From the NCBI GenBank assembly GCA_011051615.1, contig DRKU01000111.1:1-35682 (forward strand): DNA of 35,682 nt, in the 5' to 3' direction. Below are positions 8,502 to 18,378 of the stretch, one piece after another. How positions within the stretch are numbered: the first letter of the stretch is position 1; the number at the start of each line of letters is the position of its first letter. Position numbers and translations under genes: made by a program. This DNA comes from Gammaproteobacteria bacterium. GTDB taxonomy: Bacteria > Pseudomonadota > Gammaproteobacteria > CAMYNG01. Under the pieces are notes generated by a model. It was not told where the DNA came from. It saw nothing but the letters and a program-made list of their open reading frames with translations, and did not search any database.

Positions 8502-10343
8502 TCAGATCGATGTCCACACGTCACCGAACTCGTCATCGGGCTTGTCCTCACCCACCGCACGGCGGTTGAGCGAGCTGACCACGTCGAAATGGAACTGCGC
8601 GCAGTAACCAGAGTTCGCAATCTGTTTACCCAGCCTGGCCTGGGTCTCCTTGCCCAGAAAGAAAACATTGACGATGGCACCACTGCGGAAGGGATGCGCA
8701 GGAGTAACCAGTGAAGCCTTGTTGCCGCTGGCAGCGCTACCGGGGATCAACAGGCCGCGCTGGTAGTGCTTGGCCGAAGCGGCGTCCACCGACAGGGCGA
8801 TACCAATGGGAATGGCATTGGGCGCCAGCAACATTACCCCGGCCTCGACCCCTTCGTTGCCCACCGAACGCATCCAGCGCACCATGCCCAGCAACCAGTG
8901 AGTGCGTTCCTCGGCCTGCCGCTCGATGCCAATCAGTTCACCCACCTGGACTCGTGACATGCAGTCTTCGCGACACTGGATACACAGGCCGCCGGCGCTC
9001 TCGTTGAGGATCGTCCAGCCATCGACCTTGCACTCCTGTGATACCGTGCCCATGTCCATCTGCCTTTCACCGCTGTCTTCTGCTTTGGTTGGCGTCTCTC
9101 CCAGCAGGTTTCCCCTGTCCGCCGGTACGTCGCGGTTGAATACCGATTCCCAGACATCGGGTTCTTCGATATTGACATCCTTGACTTCCTGGACCTCGAA
9201 ATGCACCGTGTCGGCGAACATGGCCTGCAGGGCACGGCCATGACGTGCAAACACCCGCCCGGCGGCATTGTCGGCACGTGTCTGACGCAGCAGGCCGCAA
9301 TGGATCGCACTCATGCCTACCGCGGCACGCACGGGTTCATTTCTTTTCGTACGTGAAAACCGTCGCTTGGTCTGTGCATCCCAGGCATTGATCAACTTGG
9401 CCAACAGGTCCTGCGGCAGAGCGGCATCCTCCATGCCCATGGTGATGAGCGTGTTGGAAACCGTTTCTGCAGAACGCTCCATTTCCTTTTTCAACACCCC
9501 GATGATGCTCTCGGTATCCAGAATGCGCCAGGACTTACGCGCCGCGCTGGTATCTACCAACGCCATGACGCGTGGTGGCACATCGGTGTCGAGGTCGATG
9601 ACAAAGCCTTTCTCCTCCTTGCCGGTAAAATTGCGCAGGCGGGTGTGCGTAAACCAGCGTTCAAGGTTGATGTGTACGTTTCCGATCTCACCATGGCGCA
9701 GGTGATAGGGCGAAGACAGGAACAACAACAGTGCACGTACATACTCGTTCTCCACCGTGGACTTGTTGATGTGCTGGTGCTGCTCATCGGCCACTGGTAC
9801 ACGGTGCAGTTTCTTCTGTTCGGCAAAGGCATACAGGCGATGCAGCGCAGCCCAGGTCTCAGCGGGAAATTCGCTGTAGGCCTGGTAGGAGATCAATAAC
9901 ACCTGGGTCATGTAACTGATGGCGCGGTGCATCAGGGTCAGGAGGGTGCGATTGTCGGTCATCAACAGGCTGCTGTTGACGAGGTCTTCGATGGCGATCT
10001 TGTAACCGGTGGCCATGCCGGCATTGAGCTCGCGTGTCGCCGAAGCGATCTGGTGGGCCCTCTCCGGCAGGGGAAAGGTACTGCCGATGAAATGCTTACG
10101 CATCTGCGTGGACACGAAGGCCACCGGTTCGCGCAGGGTTTCGAGCAGATGAATACGGTGGCGATACTTGAACTGCTGTCGATTGGTGCTGGTCAGGACT
10201 GTGAAGATCTGGCGCGCGCACTCACCAACGTTGGCGCGCGGCAGACCCTCCAGCCATTCATCCACCTTGCGTGGCTGGGTATTGAATCCCGTTTTGTCGG
10301 CCGGCTTGCGCACCGGAGTACCAAGATCAGGGCAGTGCGCCAT
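8502..10343 (-). CDS. PilZ-domain-containing protein (putative c-di-GMP effector)
   Basis: 613 aa; C-terminal region WTILNESAGGLCIQCRED...VQVGELIGIERQAEERTHWLLGMVRWMRSVGNEGVEAGVMLLAPNAIPI resembles PilZ domains. Confidence 0.75.
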   Translation of the reverse strand: MAHCPDLGTPVRKPADKTGFNTQPRKVDEWLEGLPRANVGECARQIFTVLTSTNRQQFKYRHRIHLLETLREPVAFVSTQMRKHFIGSTFPLPERAHQIASATRELNAGMATGYKIAIEDLVNSSLLMTDNRTLLTLMHRAISYMTQVLLISYQAYSEFPAETWAALHRLYAFAEQKKLHRVPVADEQHQHINKSTVENEYVRALLLFLSSPYHLRHGEIGNVHINLERWFTHTRLRNFTGKEEKGFVIDLDTDVPPRVMALVDTSAARKSWRILDTESIIGVLKKEMERSAETVSNTLITMGMEDAALPQDLLAKLINAWDAQTKRRFSRTKRNEPVRAAVGMSAIHCGLLRQTRADNAAGRVFARHGRALQAMFADTVHFEVQEVKDVNIEEPDVWESVFNRDVPADRGNLLGETPTKAEDSGERQMDMGTVSQECKVDGWTILNESAGGLCIQCREDCMSRVQVGELIGIERQAEERTHWLLGMVRWMRSVGNEGVEAGVMLLAPNAIPIGIALSVDAASAKHYQRGLLIPGSAASGNKASLVTPAHPFRSGAIVNVFFLGKETQARLGKQIANSGYCAQFHFDVVSSLNRRAVGEDKPDDEFGDVWTSI

Positions 10344-10456
10344 GTATGGCTCCCGTGGTCATGTACCTTGTCCGGAAATATCGGCAGTCATTTGTTTTTC
10401 TTCACAAAATTATACAGAACTATAGACTGATACGACGAAAAAATGGCAAAAGCAGT

Positions 10457-10493
10457 AAAAAAACCGGTATTACCACCAGGTAGTACCGGTTTT
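10457..10493 (-). terminator. Rho-independent terminator of the HDOD gene
   Basis: Minus strand AAAACCGGTACTACCTGGTGGTAATACCGGTTTTTTTA: hairpin followed by T-tract, just after the stop at 10512; may be bidirectional. Confidence 0.8.
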
Positions 10494-10511
10494 CTGCCGC
10501 AGCGACGATGT

Positions 10512-11858
10512 TCAGGCGCAGAGTTGCAGGGCGATGCTGTTGAGCAATTCACCTTCCTGGATGATTTCATCGGCGGCCAGGTAGACCTCTTCTTCGTTGA
10601 GACCGATCTTTTCCAGCAGGCCGGGCGGGATCTCGTCGCTGTCGGCATCCGACAGGCCATGGTTGCTCAGCACCCGTTCCACCACCATGAGAAGGTGCAG
10701 GTACTCCTCGTGCTCACCGCGATAGGCCAGGTTGTGATGTTCACGCGCGGCGACGATGATCTCCTGCGGCAGCCCCCAGGCACGCAGCACCAGGCCACCC
10801 ACCTCGGTGTGGGTAATGCCGAGGATCTGCCGCTCCAGCTGATAGAGGGGCGTCTCGGGATGCGACTTCAGCATCTTGTTGAGGGTCGCCATCTCACGGG
10901 GAAAGAGTTCAGCCATGGCCAGAAAACCGAAATCGTGCAACAGGCCAACCAGATAGGCGACACCGAAGTCGGGACGTCGGTCATAGGGTAACAGAAGCGA
11001 AAGCTTCTGCATCAGGGCGGCGGCATAGGTGGCCTCGCGCCACAGGCGCTCACCACCCAGTGGCCCATCGGCAGGCAGGGTAAACTGTCCGCCCAGCGAC
11101 AGGCCCAGTGCCAGGTCGAGTACCGCGCGCACGCCGAGGACACGGAAAATGGCATCATGCAGGGTCTTGATCTCGCCGTGGCTGCCGAAGAAAGCGGAAT
11201 TGGCGTAACGGATCACCTGTGCTGCCAGTGCGGGATCGGTCTCGACGATGGTCGAAAGTTCTTCCACGGTAAAGTCGTCGCGGCCACGCAGGGCGAGGAT
11301 CTGCTGTGCGGCCGCGGGCATGGGTGGCAGATCGTAGAGTTTCTTGAGACGCTCGCGTACCGAAACCACCGGGATCTCCACGCTGGCGTCCGATGGCTCG
11401 ACACTGGGGTCCGACATGGACATACCGATCCAGTCGTCGCTGACCACCTGCAACAGGTCTTCGCTACGAATGACGAAGCCACGACCGATCTCGGTGGCAC
11501 AATAGTAGAGGGTCTCGCTTTCCATGAGAGATTCATCGAGAAACAGGTACAGGCCACCCGGCTGATTCAGGGGCGGCAGGCCATTCTGGTTGAACTCATC
11601 GAGCACCTGGCGAAAGGCCTCGCCACGCAGTGAGCGCACCGGGCGGTGCAGGCCCTTTTCGAGACGCGCGGGATTGAAACTGTTGGCGGCGGGATACAGG
11701 ATCAGGAAACGATCATCGCCACTGGCGAGCAGGCGCAGCTTGATGGAATTCTGCAGTGAGGCCCCATCGGCCTCGATTTTCTCGTCCACCAACGGCAGAT
11801 CGCGAAACTCGACCCCGTTCGCGGTCAGGATCTCACTGAAGAGCTGAGAAAAACTCAT
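10512..11858 (-). CDS. HDOD-domain protein with N-terminal YbaK/aaRS-associated-like region
   Basis: LPPMPAAAQQILALRGRDDFTVEELSTIVETDPALAAQVIRYANSAFFG...VGLLHDFGFLAMAELFP is HDOD; N-terminal assignment is tentative. Confidence 0.9.
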   Translation of the reverse strand: MSFSQLFSEILTANGVEFRDLPLVDEKIEADGASLQNSIKLRLLASGDDRFLILYPAANSFNPARLEKGLHRPVRSLRGEAFRQVLDEFNQNGLPPLNQPGGLYLFLDESLMESETLYYCATEIGRGFVIRSEDLLQVVSDDWIGMSMSDPSVEPSDASVEIPVVSVRERLKKLYDLPPMPAAAQQILALRGRDDFTVEELSTIVETDPALAAQVIRYANSAFFGSHGEIKTLHDAIFRVLGVRAVLDLALGLSLGGQFTLPADGPLGGERLWREATYAAALMQKLSLLLPYDRRPDFGVAYLVGLLHDFGFLAMAELFPREMATLNKMLKSHPETPLYQLERQILGITHTEVGGLVLRAWGLPQEIIVAAREHHNLAYRGEHEEYLHLLMVVERVLSNHGLSDADSDEIPPGLLEKIGLNEEEVYLAADEIIQEGELLNSIALQLCA

Positions 11859-12081
11859 GTACTACCCCCGTCTCGACTGGTTTACCGGATCTTCCATTGT
11901 TTATTTATTATTTAACCTTCCTGTGGCAAAGATGCAGGTGGGGTACCCGGCCAGCCATCAGTGCCTCAGGATAAATCGGATCCAGTTCGCTATTCTTTAG
12001 ACAATATCCGACTAAATTCAATCCTGCCACTTTCACCGCCTGTCGCGGAATCGTGCAACCAGACCATATTTCCGGGAAAAA

Positions 12082-12108
12082 TTTGTTATATCAATTGCTT
12101 ATAACAAA
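12082..12108. promoter_or_regulatory. Inverted repeat TTTGTTATA-N9-TATAACAAA (candidate operator)
   Basis: Perfect 9-bp arms in the divergent HDOD/nadA intergenic region. Confidence 0.45.
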
Positions 12109-12223
12109 CATCTCAGAGTCTACCGGAATTATCGCCGGCGGCGGCCCTCCTGCCCGGCAGGCATCCCCCCATGCCACGGGATGAAAACGCCAACCCCACC
12201 CCCATATATAAAAGGTGGGATTG

Positions 12224-12241
12224 CAAAGCCCGCGGGCTTTG
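12224..12241. promoter_or_regulatory. Perfect 18-bp palindrome CAAAGCCCGCGGGCTTTG in nadA leader
   Basis: Sequence equals its reverse complement; 45 bp upstream of the nadA start. Confidence 0.5.
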
Positions 12242-12286
12242 GTCATATTCCGAGACTGAACGAACGATCGAGCCGAGAGTGATGAA

Positions 12287-13342
12287 TTGCCAATGGCCGT
12301 AGCAAAACTCAAACAGGAACTTCCCGCAGCGCGGGAAATCGACGTCCCGCCCATGCCGGACCTAGCCGCGGAGCTGACACCTGGTGAGCGCGAGAGCCTC
12401 ATCGCGCGTATCAAGGCCGGCCTCGAGGCACGCGATGCGGTACTCGTCGCCCACTACTATACCGACGATGACCTGCAGATGATCGCCGAAGAAACCGGTG
12501 GCCTGGTGGCGGACTCACTGGAGATGGCGCGCTTCGGCAACCGCCACCCGGCCAGTACGCTGGTGGTGGCCGGGGTACGTTTCATGGGAGAGACGGCCAA
12601 GATCCTCAACCCGGAGAAGACCGTCCTCATGCCCACGCTCGAGGCCGAATGCTCACTGGATCTCGGCTGCCCGGCGGAGGAGTTCATCCCCTTTTGCGAT
12701 GCCCATCCCGAGCGCACCGTGGTGGTCTATGCCAACACCAGCGCCGAGGTCAAGGCGCGCGCCGACTGGGTGGTAACCTCCAGCATTGCCGTCAGGGTCG
12801 TCGAACACCTGCACCGGCAGGGGGAAAAGATCCTCTGGGCACCCGACAGGCACCTCGGCCATTACATCCAGGAACAGACCGGCGCTGACATGTTGATCTG
12901 GAATGGCAGCTGCGTGGTGCACGAGGCCTTCAAGGCCAGCCTGCTGGACAAGGTCCGTGCCGCGCATCCCGACGCCGCAGTGCTGGTGCATCCCGAATCC
13001 CCTGAAGCCATTATCGAGCGGGCCGACGTGGTCGGTTCCACCAGCCAGTTGATTGCCGCCTGCCGCACGCTGCCCAACCCGGAATTCATCGTCGCCACCG
13101 ATCGCGGCATCTTCTACAAGATGAAACAGGCCGCACCCGGCAAGACCTTCATCGAAGCCCCCACCGGCGGGGTCGGCGCCACCTGTGTCAGTTGCGCCCA
13201 CTGCCCGTGGATGGCCATGAACGGCCTGCGCAACCTCGCCCGGGTCCTCGAGGAAGGTGGCAACGAGATCCAGGTGGACGAGGCCGTGCGCCAGCGCGCC
13301 CTGCGCGCCACCCAGCGCATGATCGATTTCCGCGATACCTGA
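12287..13342 (+). CDS. nadA: Quinolinate synthase NadA
   Basis: [19 protein letters not shown]..., [42 protein letters not shown]; start is TTG at 12287 or ATG at 12293. Confidence 0.97.
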   Translation: MPMAVAKLKQELPAAREIDVPPMPDLAAELTPGERESLIARIKAGLEARDAVLVAHYYTDDDLQMIAEETGGLVADSLEMARFGNRHPASTLVVAGVRFMGETAKILNPEKTVLMPTLEAECSLDLGCPAEEFIPFCDAHPERTVVVYANTSAEVKARADWVVTSSIAVRVVEHLHRQGEKILWAPDRHLGHYIQEQTGADMLIWNGSCVVHEAFKASLLDKVRAAHPDAAVLVHPESPEAIIERADVVGSTSQLIAACRTLPNPEFIVATDRGIFYKMKQAAPGKTFIEAPTGGVGATCVSCAHCPWMAMNGLRNLARVLEEGGNEIQVDEAVRQRALRATQRMIDFRDT

Positions 13343-13345
13343 CGT

Positions 13346-14656
13346 TCACAGATCGAGAAACAGTACCAGCCCCCCGGCGGTCAACGCCACGCACATGGCC
13401 GCCATGACCCGTATCCCCAGCGCACGGCCACCAAGGATTAGCGCCAGGCCTCCCTTGACCAGGGAATTGGTTGCCGCCGCCAGCATGATGCCCGCCACCG
13501 CCGTATTCGGCGCCAGCCCCGCTGCACTGCCCGGTGCACTGGCCGGCGAAACGCTGGAGAGATGCGCCAGGGACAGGGTGATGGCGTCCACGTCCATGAG
13601 ACCGGAGACCAGGCTCAGCACGTAGACACCGATGTCGCCGTACCAGCGGCGCAGGGCCTCGGCGAGCACGATGATGGCCACCAGCAGCAGGGTAAACTTG
13701 ATGGCGGTGGACAGTTCCAGTGGTCGGCTGACGGGCAGATCGGCGAGCACATGCCGCCGGGGCTGATGGCGCCAGAAATACCATGCCGCCGCCAACAGCA
13801 GCAGCGTGATCACGGCAAAGGGTGGGATCAGCACTTCCAGTAACTGATTGTTGACCACCAGCACCTCGATGAGTATACGCGGGAACATCACCGCCGAGCT
13901 CAGCAGAATACCGGCGATCAACAGCGCACGCAGCCTGAGCTTTGCCTGCAGGCGGGCCAGGTTCATGGTGGTGACAGTGGAGGAAACCATGCCGCCGAGC
14001 AGGGCGGCGAGCAGCACGCCACGCTCTACGCCGACGATCTTCATGGCCACGTAACCACCAAAGGAGATCCCGGCGATCAATGCCACCAGCCAGCCCAGTT
14101 GCCAGGGATTGAGCACCTGCCACGGCCCATAGCCGCGGTCGGGCAGGACCGGTAGCAGCACCACGAGGATCAACAACAGCTTGAGAAAGGCCGACAGCTC
14201 TTCGGCGGTGAGGCGTCGCAGCCAACGGTGCATGACGGGCTTCATGCTCAACAGGATGGTAACCACCACCGCCAGGCCGGCGGCCTCCAGTTGCCAGCCA
14301 CGCACCGCCAGCGCACCGAGACTGAAGGTCAGCAGTGCGGCGATGAGCGTGGTGATCCCCACATCGCGGGCATCGCGATGGGAGAGAAAACGCGTCGCGA
14401 TCAACACCCCGGCGAGCGCCACGAAAGCGAAACCCAGCATGGTCTCGCCCAGTTGCCAGGCCAGCATGCCCCACACGCCACCGAGCAGGCCAAGCAGGCC
14501 GAAGGTGCGCACACCCGCCACGCGCGTGCCCTCATCGGCCTCGCGCGCCTTCCAGCCACGCTCGGTGCCAATTAGCAGACCAATGGCCAGGGCAAGCAGG
14601 AGATTGAGAAACAGTGTCGGCATGCTGATCCGGGTATGGGAGCCATGGCAAGGCAT
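13346..14656 (-). CDS. MgtC/SapB-DUF4010 family membrane protein
   Basis: LLLALAIGLLIGTERGWKAREADEGTRVAGVRTFGLLGLLGG N-terminus of MgtC type followed by DUF4010-like membrane region. Confidence 0.9.
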   Translation of the reverse strand: MPCHGSHTRISMPTLFLNLLLALAIGLLIGTERGWKAREADEGTRVAGVRTFGLLGLLGGVWGMLAWQLGETMLGFAFVALAGVLIATRFLSHRDARDVGITTLIAALLTFSLGALAVRGWQLEAAGLAVVVTILLSMKPVMHRWLRRLTAEELSAFLKLLLILVVLLPVLPDRGYGPWQVLNPWQLGWLVALIAGISFGGYVAMKIVGVERGVLLAALLGGMVSSTVTTMNLARLQAKLRLRALLIAGILLSSAVMFPRILIEVLVVNNQLLEVLIPPFAVITLLLLAAAWYFWRHQPRRHVLADLPVSRPLELSTAIKFTLLLVAIIVLAEALRRWYGDIGVYVLSLVSGLMDVDAITLSLAHLSSVSPASAPGSAAGLAPNTAVAGIMLAAATNSLVKGGLALILGGRALGIRVMAAMCVALTAGGLVLFLDL

Positions 14657-14700
14657 GATATACAGTAACTACAGGATATCCCAATACCTGGAAAATACCC

Positions 14701-15573
14701 ATGACCGCGGCAAACCACCACGCACTTCGATTGCTGGCGCCCTTCCAGGGCGTACTGCAAATCGTCGACGACGGTGACGTACGTGCCATGAGCCAGGATG
14801 GCAACGAGTGGCAGATCCAGGTGCGCGTGGATACGCGCAATCCCATCTGGGGTGAAATGGAGGGCGACGGCGATGCCACGCGCCTGATGGTCTATGGCCT
14901 GTGGAGCCCGGATGCCGGCCTGGTGCGCCTGCCCTTCGATCCCATGGCCGATGTGGCCGCAGCGCACAAGCTGGCCGAAGGCATGGTGGCGCACCTGCCT
15001 GCGGCCATGGAACGTTTGCCCTATGCCCTCGCCGATCGCCACGAACTGTGGCTGCTCGATGACGAAGACCAGCCGCTGGCATTGCTCGCCAGTGTACGTA
15101 GCGAGGATCCCCTTCCCGGCCACGTGCGCCGCCACTGGCAGGCCAGTCTCTCGAGCCACAACGCCCGCGTCGCCCACGGGCTGCTCATCACGGACATGCC
15201 GGCCTATCGACGCTGTGGGGACGAGATGGAAAAACTCGTCGCCCGTTGTGCCGGCAACCGCCCCCGCACGCGCTGGATCGATCGCACGCAAGGCGACAAC
15301 GACGCCATGGACTTTCCCGCACCCGGCGTGCGCCACCACTGGTCCACGGCGGTGGAACAGGCCGTGGCCGACGACTGGCTGCGCTGGCATGCACCGCTGT
15401 TGCTGATGCTGCCCGAACTGGACACCGCACTGCGCGATCGCCTCGAGGCCTTTGCCATGGCGCAGGTAGCGGCCGTGGCGCGTTACTGGCGCACCTGGCC
15501 CGAGGTACTCGATCAACAACGTCTGCAGGCGGCGCTGGTGGCGGCACGCCTCAAGGCCACGGTTCAGGACTGA
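14701..15573 (+). CDS. Hypothetical protein, paralogous to the product of 5462-6430
   Basis: 290 aa; ADRHELWLLDDEDQPLALLAS and LRWHAPLLLMLPELDTALRDRLEAFAMAQVAAVARYWRTWPEVLDQQRLQAALVAARLK align with the other copy. Confidence 0.88.
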   Translation: MTAANHHALRLLAPFQGVLQIVDDGDVRAMSQDGNEWQIQVRVDTRNPIWGEMEGDGDATRLMVYGLWSPDAGLVRLPFDPMADVAAAHKLAEGMVAHLPAAMERLPYALADRHELWLLDDEDQPLALLASVRSEDPLPGHVRRHWQASLSSHNARVAHGLLITDMPAYRRCGDEMEKLVARCAGNRPRTRWIDRTQGDNDAMDFPAPGVRHHWSTAVEQAVADDWLRWHAPLLLMLPELDTALRDRLEAFAMAQVAAVARYWRTWPEVLDQQRLQAALVAARLKATVQD

Positions 15574-16484
15574 ACCAGCACGTCGAACCAGAATGGCAGG
15601 GTGAGGAAAGACAACGCGGTGGTCAGTGTCACCGCGGCGGCATACACGCCGGTATCGAGACGATAGCGATCGCAGATCACGATGCCGAGCAGCATGCTGG
15701 GCATGGCCGCCTCGAGGACCGCACCGGTACGCACCACGCCCTGCAGGCCCACGGGCCCGCTCAGGGCATGGACCAGCAACGGCATCAACAACAACTGGAT
15801 GAACGCCACCAGCAGCACCGGGCCGGGATTGGTACGCAACAGCTTTGCCGGTTGCAGGCTCATGCCCACGGCCACCAGCATGATGGGGATCACCGCCGCA
15901 CCCGCCAGTTGAACCGCGCGCGTGGCGAAGTCCGGCAGCTGCCAGCCAAACTGGGCCGAGACGATGGCCAGCATGGCGGCGACCAGCGCCGGCACGCGCA
16001 ACAATGCCGGTAGCGGATGGTAGTGCTCATCGCTGTGGCCGAAGTGACGTGCACTCAACATGCCGACGCTGAGCAACAGCGGCAGACAGGCAAACAGATC
16101 ATACTGGATGGCGATACTGCGCCCGGGCGCGCCCAGTACCGCTTCGAGCACCGGCAGGCCGAGATAGGTGGCATTGGGAAAGGCCGCCGCCAGCACCACC
16201 GCGCCGGTCACCGCCGCAGGCATGTGGCAACTGCGGCACAGCAACCAGGCCAGTGCCAGTCCACCGAGTACGCCGCTGGCGGCAACCAGCGACAGGCGCA
16301 GCGAGTCCAGGCTCAGGTGCGCGTGTGACAGGACGTCGAAGACCAGCGCGGGGAGAAAGAAGTAATACACCGCCGTGGTCAGTGCCAGGCGCACGGTTTC
16401 GATGTCCAGCCCACCGGGACGACTGTGCCGCCAGACGATGCCGCCGGCCACCAGCACGGCCATCTGCAACAGGACGTCCAGCAT
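15564..16484 (-). CDS. AEC (auxin efflux carrier) family transporter
   Basis: Ten-helix-like protein with FFLPALVFDVLSHAHL, AAAFPNATYLGLPVLEAVLG; ATG at 16484 adjacent to stop of upstream NUDIX gene. Confidence 0.92.
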   Translation of the reverse strand: MLDVLLQMAVLVAGGIVWRHSRPGGLDIETVRLALTTAVYYFFLPALVFDVLSHAHLSLDSLRLSLVAASGVLGGLALAWLLCRSCHMPAAVTGAVVLAAAFPNATYLGLPVLEAVLGAPGRSIAIQYDLFACLPLLLSVGMLSARHFGHSDEHYHPLPALLRVPALVAAMLAIVSAQFGWQLPDFATRAVQLAGAAVIPIMLVAVGMSLQPAKLLRTNPGPVLLVAFIQLLLMPLLVHALSGPVGLQGVVRTGAVLEAAMPSMLLGIVICDRYRLDTGVYAAAVTLTTALSFLTLPFWFDVLVQS

Positions 16485-16485
16485 G

Positions 16486-17001
16486 TCAGGCAGCCTGCAA
16501 CAACTCGCGGGCGCGCAGCAGGGCAATCACGGTCTTGGCGTCATTGAACTCTCCGGCCAGGCAACGTGCCACGGCCTCGTCCAGGTCCAGCCAGTGACAC
16601 TCGAGGATCTCGTGTTCCCCGTGACAGGTTTCCACCTCGCGCAGCTCGCGGGCCAGGTACAGGTGGACGATTTCGTCGAACACGCCGGGCGAGGCCAGCA
16701 TGCGGCCCAGTGGCTGCCAGTGAGTCGCGGCAACACCCGCCTCCTCCGCCAGTTCACGCCGTGCCGCCTCGGCGGGGGGCTCCTCGTCATCGAGCTTGCC
16801 CGCGGGGATCTCCCAGACCCAGTCATCGAATACCGGGCGGTACTGGCGCAATATGCAGACCCGCCGATGCGCGTCCACCGCCACCACCGCCGCGCCACCG
16901 GGGTGGCGCACTGCCTCCATGTGCATACGCTGGCCACCGGGTAAGGTCACCTCGTCGACTTCCACGCGAATGATGTTACCTGCGAAGACCGTTTGCGGCA
17001 T
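16486..17001 (-). CDS. NUDIX hydrolase (ADP-ribose pyrophosphatase-like)
   Basis: NUDIX box-like GKLDDEEPPAEAARRELAEEAG preceded by VWEIPA. Confidence 0.95.
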   Translation of the reverse strand: MPQTVFAGNIIRVEVDEVTLPGGQRMHMEAVRHPGGAAVVAVDAHRRVCILRQYRPVFDDWVWEIPAGKLDDEEPPAEAARRELAEEAGVAATHWQPLGRMLASPGVFDEIVHLYLARELREVETCHGEHEILECHWLDLDEAVARCLAGEFNDAKTVIALLRARELLQAA

Positions 17002-17203
17002 GCCCTGCTCTCCTGTGCGGGCCCGCGCCGAAATGGTGCGCGAGCTGGAAAAAAGTAGACACCAGCCGCGTGACATTTGCAATCGAAGTCCTGTCGGTAA
17101 AATCGAACAAGCAACCTGTAAATCCGATCACTCGCCCAATGACAGCCTTCCACCATTTACTCCCGGGTCATGGATGGTTAGGATTGGGTCAGGGAGACTC
17201 AAC

Positions 17204-18331
17204 ATGGCCGAGAACGGAAACAGGGGGATCAAAGACAGGCTCAGGCAGGCCGCTGCACGCCTGGGGCAGGCCATCACGGCATTACTGTCACGCCTGCGCG
17301 ATGTGTTCTCGCCATCGGCCTGGCGCGATCACGGCCACGGCGGCATGCTCTGCATCGTCCTCCTCCTGCTGGTCGTGTTTCTCTACTTTCTCGGCGTCTA
17401 CTGGTCGCAGGAACCCGACGAATTCGATGTGCGCCAGCAGGCGCTGGCCATGGCCGGTGGTGATGAAACGCGCCTGGTGCCGGGCTATGTCACCACCAGC
17501 ACGCTGATCACGATCACGCGCAAGGTGCTGAACAAGCCCGGTGGTTACCTGAGCAACGACCGCCTGCCACCGGCCTCCCTGTTCGGCCTCTATCCCATGC
17601 TCGACAACATCCCCAACTGGGAATTTGGTGCGGTGGTCATGATCCGCGATACCGCGCGCGTGTTACGCAACGACTTCAGCCGTTCCCAGTCGCAGTCACT
17701 GGAAGATCCCGATCTCGCCGAGGCCGAACCACGTTTCAATTTTGCCAATGACAGCTGGCTGTTTCCGCCCACCGAGCGTGAATACCGCAAGGGCATCACC
17801 CACCTGCAACGCTACCTGGATCGCCTCACCGATCCCGCCCAGCCCAATGCCCAGTTCTATACCCGCGCCGACAACCTCAATGAACTGCTGGCGGTAGTGG
17901 AAAAACGTCTTGGCGGCCTGTCACGGCGTCTCAATGCCAGCGTCGAGGAGTTGCGTGTCAATACCGATCTCGCCGGTGACCCGGCCGCGCGTCAGGCCAC
18001 GCGAGCACCGGGCCTGATCGTGGCGCGTACGCCATGGATGCAAATCGACGACGTCTTCTATGAATCGCGTGGCTACGTGTGGGCGCTGCTGCATGTACTC
18101 AAGGCCGTGCAGGTGGACTTCAGGGAAGTGCTGAAAAAGAAGAACGCCGAAGCCAGCCTGCAACAGGTCATCCGCCTGCTGGAACAGACCCAGGTCGAGC
18201 CCAGCAGTCCCATGGTGCTCAACGGCGATCCCATGGGCTGGGTCGCCAACTATTCCAAGACCATGGTGAGCTACATCTCGCCGGCCAACGCCGCCATCAT
18301 CGACCTGCGCAGCCTGCTGGCAAAGGGCTAA
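17204..18331 (+). CDS. DUF2333 family protein
   Basis: Single TM then EPDEFDVR...GYVTTSTLITITRKVLNKPGGYLSNDRLPPASLFGLYPMLDNIPNWEFGAVVMIRD, typical DUF2333. Confidence 0.92.
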   Translation: MAENGNRGIKDRLRQAAARLGQAITALLSRLRDVFSPSAWRDHGHGGMLCIVLLLLVVFLYFLGVYWSQEPDEFDVRQQALAMAGGDETRLVPGYVTTSTLITITRKVLNKPGGYLSNDRLPPASLFGLYPMLDNIPNWEFGAVVMIRDTARVLRNDFSRSQSQSLEDPDLAEAEPRFNFANDSWLFPPTEREYRKGITHLQRYLDRLTDPAQPNAQFYTRADNLNELLAVVEKRLGGLSRRLNASVEELRVNTDLAGDPAARQATRAPGLIVARTPWMQIDDVFYESRGYVWALLHVLKAVQVDFREVLKKKNAEASLQQVIRLLEQTQVEPSSPMVLNGDPMGWVANYSKTMVSYISPANAAIIDLRSLLAKG

Positions 18332-18378
18332 GCCTCAGGCCGCCACCTCTGCTGCCGTTAGCAGGACAGGAATCCCTG

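Noticed and set aside
13188-14474. 428-aa minus-strand ORF in another frame of the MgtC/DUF4010 gene
   Set aside because: Alternative frame of the same strand; Arg/Gly/Pro-rich with no family motif.
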